From Bradyrhizobium roseum (GTDB taxonomy: Bacteria > Pseudomonadota > Alphaproteobacteria > Rhizobiales > Xanthobacteraceae): a stretch of DNA of 64,000 bases. Below are positions 26,170-33,668 of the stretch, one piece after another. The notes under the pieces are model-generated. The model had not been told where the DNA came from. It searched no databases and worked only from the letters and a program-made list of their open reading frames with translations. Every line of letters begins with the position of its first letter. Position 1 is the stretch's first letter. Location: positions 682,001 through 746,000 of the forward strand of contig NZ_CP129212.1 in assembly GCF_030413175.1 (NCBI RefSeq), in the 5' to 3' direction. Both the position numbers and the translations under genes were made by a program.

Positions 26170-27132
26170 TTATTTCTCCGCCAGCGGGTGCAGGTCGCGC
26201 ACCAGGCTTTTGAGCCGCTCTTCGACCACATGGGTATAGATCTGGGTGGTCGAAATGTCGGTATGGCCGAGCAGCGTCTGCACGATGCGCAGGTCGGCGC
26301 CGTTATGCAGCAAATGGCTGGCAAAGGCGTGGCGCAGCACGTGCGGGGAAACCAGCCGTGGCGCCAACCCCGATGCCGCCGCCAGTTCCTTCAGGTCGCG
26401 AGCAAAATGCTGCCGCGTCAGATGGCCGCTCTCGCCGAAGGAGGGAAACAGCCATTTGGACGCGACGGCGTTTTTCTTGTTCGCGGGCTTGAGTCCTTCC
26501 ATCGCGGCGAGATAATCGGCCATCGCCTGCCGCGATGCGTCGTTGAGCGGCACCAGCCGTTCCTTGTTGCCCTTGCCGCGCACCACGATCATGCGGGCGT
26601 CGCGCCGCGCCGCCGACAGCGGCAGCGCCACCAGTTCCGAGACGCGCAAGCCGGTGGCGTAGAGCACCTCCAGCAGGCAATACAGCCGCATCGCGCGCAA
26701 ACGCGCCTGAGGCGAAGCGCTTTCGGCCTCGGTCAATTGCTTTGCCCGCGTCAGCATGCGGTCGACATCTGCGATCGACAGCACTTTGGGCAGGCCGCGG
26801 CCCCGTTTAGGGCCGGACAGGATCGCCGCCGGATCGTCGCTGCGGATGCGCTCATTCAGGAGAAATCGAAACAGATGCCGCATCGCCGACAGCCGGCGCG
26901 CCACGCTGGAAGACTTGAAGCCTCTGACATCGAGGTCGGCGAGGTAGTCGCGCAGCACATCGGTCCCGGCGCCGGCAAAGTTTTGGCCCGTGCGGCCGAG
27001 AAAGTCGGAAAAATCCGTGAGATCGCGGCGGTAGGCGTCGAGCGTGTTGACGCCCGCCCCCTGTTCAGCCGCGAGCATGTCGAGGAACAGGTCCGTCAGT
27101 CTCGCGTCTGTCGCCGTCTTGCTGGAACGCAT
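26170..27132 (-). CDS. xerD: Site-specific tyrosine recombinase XerD
   Basis: Resolves chromosome dimers at dif with XerC at the FtsK-active septum. The 320-residue protein has the N-terminal SAM-like domain (1-110) and the catalytic set R163 (ATGLRVSE), K187 (RGKGNKER), H264 and R267 (SPHVLRHAFASHLL), H290 (LLGHTDIS) and Tyr299 (TQIYTHV). ATG at 27132 begins MRSSKTATDARL; an in-frame GTG at 27144 is possible. It precedes accA on the minus strand and lies back-to-back with aroK, with a small membrane peptide gene in between. The absence of phage genes nearby supports a housekeeping role. Confidence 0.95.
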   Translation of the reverse strand: MRSSKTATDARLTDLFLDMLAAEQGAGVNTLDAYRRDLTDFSDFLGRTGQNFAGAGTDVLRDYLADLDVRGFKSSSVARRLSAMRHLFRFLLNERIRSDDPAAILSGPKRGRGLPKVLSIADVDRMLTRAKQLTEAESASPQARLRAMRLYCLLEVLYATGLRVSELVALPLSAARRDARMIVVRGKGNKERLVPLNDASRQAMADYLAAMEGLKPANKKNAVASKWLFPSFGESGHLTRQHFARDLKELAAASGLAPRLVSPHVLRHAFASHLLHNGADLRIVQTLLGHTDISTTQIYTHVVEERLKSLVRDLHPLAEK

Positions 27133-27200
27133 TGCCCCCGACACCCCCGTTACGGGATGCCGCCCCCGAATCCGCCTGTCACAGAATCAGACGATAGCGG

Positions 27201-27347
27201 CTATTTCTTGAGGAACCTGTCTGCGGGGATAGTGACCGTCATTTCCCGGGGCTTTGGGGTGACGAAATTCGCCAGCGAAAAAATCACGCCATAGATCACC
27301 CCGGCGATGAGGCCGACGACCGTCAGAAAGCGGAACAAACTGGGCAT
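27201..27347 (-). CDS. Small single-pass membrane protein, 48 residues
   Basis: A short gene encoding MPSLFRFLTVVGLIAGVIYG and on to a C-terminus PADRFLKK. Residues about 5-28 form one hydrophobic helix, followed by a polar tail (TPKPREMTVTIP) that would face the periplasm or cytoplasm. Coding signal: the frame is free of stops and the peptide layout is coherent. Small proteins of this type at this position are, to my memory, conserved in Bradyrhizobium and relatives. Function is unknown. It lies between xerD and aroK and is divergent from aroK. Confidence 0.7.
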   Translation of the reverse strand: MPSLFRFLTVVGLIAGVIYGVIFSLANFVTPKPREMTVTIPADRFLKK

Positions 27348-27491
27348 TGGGGGGCTCAGGGCGACGAATTAACCAATGAAATCATCCAACATGTTCCCAT
27401 CCCTGTGGCAAGAGTCTCTGGCGGGGGCGTCAATGGGGGTAGTATAGGTGTCGAAGCTGCGGGCAAGTCCCGCAAAACCGAAGGGTTTTCG

Positions 27492-28124
27492 ATGTCCGAG
27501 ACCGCCGCACCGGCACCGGCGAGCCCCAGCCTGGAGGCCGACATCACGTCGGCGCTGGGACGGCGTTCGGTCGTGCTGGTCGGCATGATGGGCGCCGGCA
27601 AGTCGACCATCGGCCGGCGGCTGGCGGCCCGGCTCCACCTGCCGTTTCTGGACGCCGATATCGAGATCGAGGCCGCGGCCAGGATGTCGATCCCGGAAAT
27701 TTTCGAGACCCATGGCGAGCCGTATTTCCGGGACGGAGAAGCGCGGGTCATCGCGCGGCTGCTCGACGGCGGTCCGGCCGTGATTGCCACCGGCGGCGGT
27801 GCCGTGATGCGCAAGGAGACCCGCGACCGCATCCGCGACAACGCGGTATCGATCTGGCTTAAAGCGGACCTCGACGTCATCATGAAACGTGTCAGGCGAC
27901 GCGCCGACCGGCCGCTGTTGCAGACCGAGGACCCGACGGGGACCGTCAGTCGCCTGCTCGAAGCCCGTGAGCCTCTCTATGCCACGGCCGATCTCACGAT
28001 CGGCTCGCGCGACGTGCCGCACGAGCGCATCGTCGACGAATGTGTCGATGCCCTGCGCGCCCGCCTGTGCCCCGCCGCCCCTCCTGCCCAGCCGACAACC
28101 GACGGGATCAGCGTCACGCCATGA
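27492..28124 (+). CDS. aroK: Shikimate kinase
   Basis: Phosphorylates shikimate at O3 in aromatic amino acid synthesis. The 210-residue protein has Walker A GMMGAGKST (31-39), the shikimate-binding DADIEIE, the GGGAVMR loop (ATGGGAVM) and the lid RRRADRPLL. ATG at 27492 gives MSETAAPAPASP; an N-terminal extension of about 20 residues before the kinase core is normal in Rhizobiales. Its stop overlaps the aroB start as ATGA, so the two shikimate-pathway genes are coupled. Confidence 0.96.
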   Translation: MSETAAPAPASPSLEADITSALGRRSVVLVGMMGAGKSTIGRRLAARLHLPFLDADIEIEAAARMSIPEIFETHGEPYFRDGEARVIARLLDGGPAVIATGGGAVMRKETRDRIRDNAVSIWLKADLDVIMKRVRRRADRPLLQTEDPTGTVSRLLEAREPLYATADLTIGSRDVPHERIVDECVDALRARLCPAAPPAQPTTDGISVTP

Positions 28125-29263
28125 CCGCACCACTGAAGCACTCCGCCGATATCACGGTCGACGTCGCGCTCGGCGACCGCGCCTACGATATCGTCATCGG
28201 CCGTGGTGTGCTGTCCTCGCTCGGCGCGCGCGTTGCCGCGCTGCGACCGGGCGTGCGCACCGCGATCGTCACCGACCGCACCGTAGCCAAGCACTGGCTG
28301 GAGCCGGCAGAGCGCTCGCTAGCCGAATCCGGCATTCCCACCTCGCGCGTCGTCGTCGAGGAAGGCGAGGGGTCGAAGACCTATGCCGTTCTCGAAAAGG
28401 TGTCCGAGGCGCTGATCGCTGCGAAGATCGAGCGCAACGATCTCGTCATCGCGCTGGGCGGCGGCGTGGTCGGCGATCTCGCCGGCTTCGCGGCCGCGAT
28501 CCTGCGGCGTGGCGTGGATTTCGTACAGGTGCCGACCTCGCTCCTGGCGCAGGTGGATTCCTCCGTCGGCGGCAAGACCGGCATCAACTCGCCGCAGGGC
28601 AAGAACCTGCTCGGTGCGTTTCATCAGCCGGTTCTTGTGATCGCCGACACCTCCGTGCTCGACACGCTGTCGCCGCGCCAATTCCGCGCCGGCTATGCCG
28701 AGGTCGCCAAATATGGCGTGCTCGGCGACGAAGCGTTTTTCAGCTGGCTCGAGGCCAACCATGCCGACATCTTCTCAGGCGGTGCGGCGCGCGAGCACGC
28801 GATCGCCACCTCCTGCCGCGCCAAGGCTGCGATCGTTTCCCGCGACGAGCGCGAGAACGGCGAACGCGCGCTGCTCAATCTCGGGCACACGTTTGGTCAT
28901 GCGCTGGAAGCCGCGACCGGCTTTTCCGATCGCCTGTTCCACGGCGAGGGCGTTTCCGTCGGCATGGTGCTGGCGGCGGAATTTTCCGCGCAACTTGGCA
29001 TGATCTCCGCGGCCGATGCCGCGCGTGTCGAACGTCACCTTGCGACCGTCGGTCTGCCGACCCGTCTGCAGGACATCGCGGGCTTCGCGCAGGAAGGCTT
29101 GGCGGACGCGGACGCGCTGATGGCGCTGATGGCGCAGGACAAGAAGGTCAAGCGCGGCAAGCTGACCTTCATCCTGCTGCAGGCGATCGGCCGCGCGGTG
29201 GTCGAAAACGACGTCGAGCCGGCGCTTGTGCGCGACTTCCTGCAACAGAAGCTGTCGGGATGA
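28121..29263 (+). CDS. aroB: 3-dehydroquinate synthase
   Basis: Converts DAHP to 3-dehydroquinate with NAD and a divalent metal. The 380-residue enzyme shows GGGVVGDLAGFAAA (NAD site), the QVPTSLLAQVDSSVGGKTG stretch, GYAEVAKYG and the metal-binding LGHTFGHALE with the later FHGEGVSVGM. Length and motifs are normal. It overlaps aroK by 4 bases and is followed after 61 bases by the CorC-type gene, likely in the same transcript. Confidence 0.97.
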   Translation: MTAPLKHSADITVDVALGDRAYDIVIGRGVLSSLGARVAALRPGVRTAIVTDRTVAKHWLEPAERSLAESGIPTSRVVVEEGEGSKTYAVLEKVSEALIAAKIERNDLVIALGGGVVGDLAGFAAAILRRGVDFVQVPTSLLAQVDSSVGGKTGINSPQGKNLLGAFHQPVLVIADTSVLDTLSPRQFRAGYAEVAKYGVLGDEAFFSWLEANHADIFSGGAAREHAIATSCRAKAAIVSRDERENGERALLNLGHTFGHALEAATGFSDRLFHGEGVSVGMVLAAEFSAQLGMISAADAARVERHLATVGLPTRLQDIAGFAQEGLADADALMALMAQDKKVKRGKLTFILLQAIGRAVVENDVEPALVRDFLQQKLSG

Positions 29264-29324
29264 GAACGGGATTGCCGGGACGCGGCGCGGCGCAAGCAAT
29301 GCGCGGAGCCTTCACGAGGCAGGC

Positions 29325-30677
29325 ATGAGTTCGACTGCATTCAACCTGCTGCTGGCGTTCCTGCTGCTCGCCGCCAACGCGTTCTATGTCGCTGCCGAAT
29401 TTGCGCTGGTCAAGAGCCGTGGCTTTCGCATCAGGGCGATGGTCGAACAGGACCGGTTCGGGGCGCGCCTGCTGCACGACATGATGGGTAATATCGAGGC
29501 CTATCTGGCGTGTTGCCAGCTCGGCATCACCATGGCCTCGCTCGGTCTCGGCTGGGTCGGCGAACCCACGGTTTCAGCGCTGCTCGAGCCGTTGCTGATT
29601 CCGCTCGGATTGTCGGAACGCACCCTGCACTTCGTGTCGTTCACGGCGGGCTTTCTGGTATTCTCCTCGCTGCATATCGTGATCGGCGAGCAGGTGCCGA
29701 AAACGCTCGCGATCCGCCAGCCGATGCCGGTCTCGCAATGGATCGCCTACCCGCTGTATCTGTCCTATCTGATCTTCTACCCGCTGAACTGGCTGCTCAA
29801 CGCCGCCTCGCGCGGCATCCTGCGCATGCTCGGCGTCAAGGAATCCTCGCAGCACGAAATTTTGACCGACTCCGAGATCGAGGGGCTGGTGGAGGAATCC
29901 GCCGTGCATGGCGGCATCGAAAGCGGCGAGGCCGAATATATCCACAATGTCTTCCGCTTCGGCGATCTCGCCGTCTCCGACGTCATGGTCCATCGCACCG
30001 CGATGGTGATGATCAACGCCGATCTGCCGGCGGAAGAACTGGTGCGCGAGGTGCTGGCGACCGAATACACCCGCATCCCGCTATGGCGCGACAAACCGGA
30101 GAACATCATCGGCGTGCTGCACGCCAAGGACCTGTTGCGCGCGATCCGCGCCTCCGAGGGCGACACGTCGCGCATCAACGCCACCGCCATCATGCTGCCG
30201 CCCTGGTTCGTGCCGGAGATGCGCCCACTCTCCGAACAGCTGAAGGCGTTCCGCCGCCGCAAGACCCATTTTGCCCTCGTCGTCGATGAGTATGGCGAGG
30301 TCGAAGGCATGGTGACGCTGGAGGACATCCTGGAGGAGATCGTCGGCGATATCTCCGACGAGCACGACGTCGTGGTGGCCGGCGTCCGCGTCCAGGCCGA
30401 CGGCTCGGTGGTGGTGGATGGCTCGGTGCCGATCCGCGACCTCAACCGTGCCATGAACTGGCATCTGCCGGACGAGGAGGCGACCACCGTCGCGGGCCTC
30501 GTGATTCACGAAGCGCGCTCGATCCCCGAGCGCGGCCAGAATTTTACCTTCCATGGTTGCCGCTTCCGCGTGCTGCGGCGTGAGCGCAATCGCATCACGG
30601 CGCTCAAGATCACGCCACTGCCGCGCGACGCCGAGGGTGAGGATCCGAAGCCGAGACGGGCCGGGACGGCGTTCTGA
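29325..30677 (+). CDS. CNNM/HlyC/CorC family transporter-like membrane protein
   Basis: A 450-residue inner-membrane protein with a DUF21/CNNM domain (about 1-190, several helices), a CBS pair (about 210-340) and a C-terminal CorC_HlyC domain (about 355-435, starting near TVAGLVIHEARSIPERG). Homologues influence Mg or Co efflux and, in the old naming, haemolysis. The pair of CBS domains suggests adenine-nucleotide control. ATG at 29325 is directly before the first helix. It closes the aroK-aroB transcript; the shikimate link is positional only. Confidence 0.88.
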   Translation: MSSTAFNLLLAFLLLAANAFYVAAEFALVKSRGFRIRAMVEQDRFGARLLHDMMGNIEAYLACCQLGITMASLGLGWVGEPTVSALLEPLLIPLGLSERTLHFVSFTAGFLVFSSLHIVIGEQVPKTLAIRQPMPVSQWIAYPLYLSYLIFYPLNWLLNAASRGILRMLGVKESSQHEILTDSEIEGLVEESAVHGGIESGEAEYIHNVFRFGDLAVSDVMVHRTAMVMINADLPAEELVREVLATEYTRIPLWRDKPENIIGVLHAKDLLRAIRASEGDTSRINATAIMLPPWFVPEMRPLSEQLKAFRRRKTHFALVVDEYGEVEGMVTLEDILEEIVGDISDEHDVVVAGVRVQADGSVVVDGSVPIRDLNRAMNWHLPDEEATTVAGLVIHEARSIPERGQNFTFHGCRFRVLRRERNRITALKITPLPRDAEGEDPKPRRAGTAF

Positions 30678-30731
30678 GCGTCTCCGGTTGTGCCATCCCG
30701 GGCGATCCGCACAAGAAGCTGGACGATCACC

Positions 30732-31250
30732 TCACGCCAGATAGCCGATCGCTTCCGCGAGCAGACGTCCGGGTGGATGCGCCGATGTATCCAGTGTCAA
30801 CCTTGCGTCGGTCCAGGCTTCATATTCTGTCCGGCGCTGCTCGACCCTGGCCCACGTGACCTCGGCCATCCCCTCGATTCCACGCATTCGCGCCTCGATC
30901 CGCCGGCGGTGCGTCGCTTCATCCGCACACACGCATTCGATGATCGCGAGGTCGGCGTGATATTTCGCAGCGAGGTTTCGCCATACGGCGCGTGGCGCCT
31001 CGACCGGGTTCACGGCGTCGATCACGACGGACTGCCCGCGCCGCAGATGCTCCTCGGTCAGGGCTTGCGCAACGACATAGGCGGCGATCCCGGTTTGATC
31101 CCGGGGCAGGCCGCCGCGCCACATCGCCGCTTCGATCGGATCGATTGAGAACAGCGGCAGCGAAAAATGCCGAGAAAGTCCTTCCGCCAGCGTGCTCTTT
31201 CCGGAACCCGGCAGTCCTGCCAAAACAATGAGCTTCTGCGACGTTTTCAT
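30732..31250 (-). CDS. P-loop small-molecule kinase-like protein (AAA_33)
   Basis: A 172-residue ATP-binding protein. Walker A GLPGSGKST is at 12-20, a Walker-B-like VVIDAVNP is in the middle, and a lid-like Arg-rich part THRRRIEARMRG follows. The fold resembles gluconate or adenylylsulfate kinase-type enzymes, and many such genes are annotated only as AAA family ATPase. Substrate is unknown. It is a single minus-strand gene between the CorC gene (convergent) and bolA (same strand, 34 bases upstream), so it may be cotranscribed with bolA. Confidence 0.8.
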   Translation of the reverse strand: MKTSQKLIVLAGLPGSGKSTLAEGLSRHFSLPLFSIDPIEAAMWRGGLPRDQTGIAAYVVAQALTEEHLRRGQSVVIDAVNPVEAPRAVWRNLAAKYHADLAIIECVCADEATHRRRIEARMRGIEGMAEVTWARVEQRRTEYEAWTDARLTLDTSAHPPGRLLAEAIGYLA

Positions 31251-31284
31251 CGGATGCTCATATTCTTGCGGCCAGCGCTCCAGA

Positions 31285-31563
31285 CTACCGGCCGGCGGTT
31301 TCTCCCGGCGCCTGCGCCTTGATCGCGAGCGCGTGAACGGAGCCCTTGAGTTCCGCGTCTAGCGTCGCATTTACCATGCGGTGGCGTTCAATCCGGCTCT
31401 TCCCTTCGAAGGCCGGAGACACGATATTGACCCTGAAATGCGTTTCGCCGCCTTCCCGGTGACCCGCATGACCCTCATGCAGATGAGATTCGTCCGTGAC
31501 GTCGAGGCTTTCCGGAATGAAAGCTTCACGCAACTTGTTTAAGATAGCGTCTTTGGTGCTCAT
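31285..31563 (-). CDS. bolA: BolA family protein
   Basis: A 92-residue BolA/IbaG-like protein. It carries FIPESLDVTDESHLHEGHAG, the loop expected to hold the Fe-S ligand His residues, and SRIERHRMVNATLDAEL near the helix. BolA proteins pair with monothiol glutaredoxins in iron-sulfur handling and stress morphology. ATG at 31563 was chosen since the conserved MSTKDAILNKLREAF begins there; an upstream frame extension to 31689 would run into the promoter gap shared with the J-domain gene. Confidence 0.93.
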   Translation of the reverse strand: MSTKDAILNKLREAFIPESLDVTDESHLHEGHAGHREGGETHFRVNIVSPAFEGKSRIERHRMVNATLDAELKGSVHALAIKAQAPGETAGR

Positions 31564-31673
31564 GATGGCGTCAGATAATTCCGTTATCAGCTTTTCGTCA
31601 ATGACGCATCCGAACAGAGGTATTGGCAATGTCAAGACTTGAAGCCTTGAGCATTGCGTAGTCAAAGTTAGCC

Positions 31674-32321
31674 ATGGCAATTGATTCATCCAAATTCTTC
31701 GACTCCATTCGCATCAAGCCCAACAAGCAGAGCGCGAAGCAGCAGGCGCAGGCGCGCGAGGAAGCCGCCATGTGCGAGTGGGCGGGCTGCCCGAACAAGG
31801 GCCCTCATCGCGCGCCGAAGGGCCGGGAGAATTCGCGGGAGTATTTTCACTTCTGTCTCAACCACGTCCGCGAATACAACCAGAACTACAATTTCTTCCA
31901 GGGCATGAACGCCGACGCCGTCGCGCGCTACCAGAAGGATGCGCTGACCGGCCACCGTCCGACCTGGAAGATGGGCGCCAACACGGCCGGCAAGAAGGGC
32001 AAGCAGGCCGCCGAGGATTTCGACGGCGCCTCCGATCCGTTCAGCATGTTCTCCGAACTCAACGGCCGCGGCCGCTGGCGGCCAGGCCCAGGCGCCGAGG
32101 CCAAGGTCGAAACCCGCAAGGTGATGAACGCCGAGCGCAAGGCGCTGCAGGTGATGGGCCTCACCGCCGAAGCCACCCTCGAGGACGTCAAGGCCAAGTA
32201 CAAGGCGCTGGTCAAGCAGCACCACCCCGACGCCAATGGCGGCGACCGCTCCACCGAGGACCGCCTGATCGAGATCATCAAGGCGTATAATTATCTGAAG
32301 ACGGTGGTGCGCGGCGCGTAG
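31674..32321 (+). CDS. J-domain (DnaJ-like) protein with N-terminal Cys/His cluster
   Basis: A 215-residue co-chaperone. The C-terminal J domain (about 155-212) has the essential HPD at 184-186, so it should stimulate a DnaK ATPase. The N-terminal 70 residues contain C34, C39, H45, C61 and H64 in a Pro/Gly-poor setting, resembling a zinc-binding knuckle. DnaJ repeats and the G/F region are missing. Such proteins are conserved in Rhizobiales. It is divergent from bolA with a 110-base gap that must hold both promoters. Client or partner is unknown. Confidence 0.88.
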   Translation: MAIDSSKFFDSIRIKPNKQSAKQQAQAREEAAMCEWAGCPNKGPHRAPKGRENSREYFHFCLNHVREYNQNYNFFQGMNADAVARYQKDALTGHRPTWKMGANTAGKKGKQAAEDFDGASDPFSMFSELNGRGRWRPGPGAEAKVETRKVMNAERKALQVMGLTAEATLEDVKAKYKALVKQHHPDANGGDRSTEDRLIEIIKAYNYLKTVVRGA

Positions 32322-32339
32322 TTGCCAGCCAAGTCTCTC

Positions 32340-32461
32340 GTCGTCCCGGCGAACGCCGGAACCTATATGCCGCAGCCTCTCGATTGAGAACCGTAGTCGG
32401 CGAACTCCTTCAACCCACCTCCGCCTGTGGTTATGGATTCCGGCTCAAGGCCGGGATGACG
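32340..32461. repeat. Palindromic intergenic repeat, family A, second copy
   Basis: A 122-base element of the same plan as 3647-3766. It starts CGTCGTCCCGGCGAACGCCG and ends with CCGGGATGACG, and each end can form a hairpin. It separates the J-domain gene from the convergent citrate synthase gene. The two copies differ in their centres but keep the arms, which is typical of mobile non-autonomous repeats. Confidence 0.75.
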
Positions 32462-32504
32462 GCGGAGTTTGTGGCTCCGCCGTCACTTAAACTACCGGCG
32501 CCTC

Positions 32505-33596
32505 TCACCCCGGCATCGGCCCGATATACGCCGAACTCGGCCGTATCAACCTGCCGCCGCGCTGCTGCTCACGCGCATGCGCGGTCCAGCCGGCGGCGCG
32601 GGCGACGGCAAAAATCGGCGTGAACGCCTGACGCGGGATCTTCAGCGCGTCGAGCAGGATCGCGGTGAAGAACTCCACATTGGTATCGAGCGGGCGGTCG
32701 GGATTCTTCTTCCGCAACGCGCTGCGGATATAGGCCTCGACCTCGCCGGCAAACGGCAGGTCGGTGCCTTCGCCGGCCAACTGTTCGATCGCGCTTTTCA
32801 GCACGTCGGCGCGCGGATCGCGGACGCGGTAGACGCGATGGCCAAATCCCATCAGCCGCTCGCCGCGCGCCAGCGCGCTGTCGACCCAGGGCTTGATGCG
32901 CTCGCGGGAGCCGATCGCGTCGAGCATTTCCAGCACCGGCTCCGGCGCGCCGCCATGCAGCGGCCCGGTCAGCGCGCAATAGCCGGCGGTGACGGCGGCG
33001 AACAAATCGGCTTGCGTCGACGCCACCACCCGCGTCGCGAAGGTGGAGGCGTTCATGCCGTGGTCGCACACCGTGACCAAATAGGCGTCCAGTGCCGCCA
33101 CCTCGCGCGCGTTCGGCTTGCGGCCGAGCATCATCGACAGTGTGTCGGCGGCATGGCTGGCGGTGGGATCGGGCGCGACCGGTTCGCCGCCCCTGACCTG
33201 CTGCACCAGGGCGCCGGCGATCACCGGAAACGCGCCGACGATGGTGGCCTCGTGCGCCAGGCCTGCTTCCGCGCGAAGCCCCGCGACCGCCGCGCGAAAA
33301 CCATCGACGATCGAGAGCCCGCGCGTGATGCCGAGCAGGTCCGGTAGCCGCGCAAAGGCGCGTTCGCGGCCGGCGCCGAGCGCGGCGCGGACCGCGGCTT
33401 CGCCGACCGGCTGGCCGGTGCCGCCGCTCCATAGCCGGGCGGTCACGCCTTCAAACCCGGTCTTGCGGGCAAGGTCGCCGACCCGCTCGCCGGCGATGAT
33501 CAGTTCGCCGCGCTCGCCGTCGACATGGCTGAGCACGGTTTCTGCGGCGGGAATTCCGTCCAGGCCGATCGGGGTCTTTGAAAGCTGGATGTTCAT
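32505..33596 (-). CDS. Citrate synthase-like enzyme (no HTH)
   Basis: A 363-residue member of the citrate/2-methylcitrate synthase family. Catalytic His214 is in GPLHGGA and His253 in FGHRVYRVRDPR. The third catalytic position is Glu308 (TNVEFF) where classic citrate synthase has Asp. DHGMNAST (178-185) and the Arg-containing GWTAH end are present. Length is short of the TCA enzyme by about 70 residues, as in the small citrate synthase-like group. ATG at 33596 has an AGGAGGG site. It is divergent from an HTH-fused paralogue. Confidence 0.88.
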   Translation of the reverse strand: MNIQLSKTPIGLDGIPAAETVLSHVDGERGELIIAGERVGDLARKTGFEGVTARLWSGGTGQPVGEAAVRAALGAGRERAFARLPDLLGITRGLSIVDGFRAAVAGLRAEAGLAHEATIVGAFPVIAGALVQQVRGGEPVAPDPTASHAADTLSMMLGRKPNAREVAALDAYLVTVCDHGMNASTFATRVVASTQADLFAAVTAGYCALTGPLHGGAPEPVLEMLDAIGSRERIKPWVDSALARGERLMGFGHRVYRVRDPRADVLKSAIEQLAGEGTDLPFAGEVEAYIRSALRKKNPDRPLDTNVEFFTAILLDALKIPRQAFTPIFAVARAAGWTAHAREQQRGGRLIRPSSAYIGPMPG

Positions 33597-33632
33597 GAGA
33601 GCCCTCCTTTGTCGGTTTCAAAGTCGAGCCTC

Positions 33633-33667
33633 TCGACAGATTGATCAATCTTGATTATGTAAATCAA
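33633..33667 (+). promoter_or_regulatory. Promoter with nested palindromes before the HTH-citrate synthase gene
   Basis: TCGACA (33633-33638), a 17-base spacer and TATGTA (33656-33661) form a promoter whose start point would be at or one base before the ATG at 33669, so the mRNA may be leaderless. A perfect 14-base palindrome, AGATTGATCAATCT (33638-33651), occupies the spacer. A second dyad, TTGATT-ATGTA-AATCAA (33651-33667), covers the -10. Binding here could repress or, MerR-like, remodel the promoter. Confidence 0.55.
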
Positions 33668-33668
33668 T

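Noticed and set aside
26170..27132. XerD as the integrase of a mobile island
   Set aside because: No attachment-site duplication, tRNA gene or phage genes are near, and the sequence and context (accA, aroK) fit the housekeeping recombinase.
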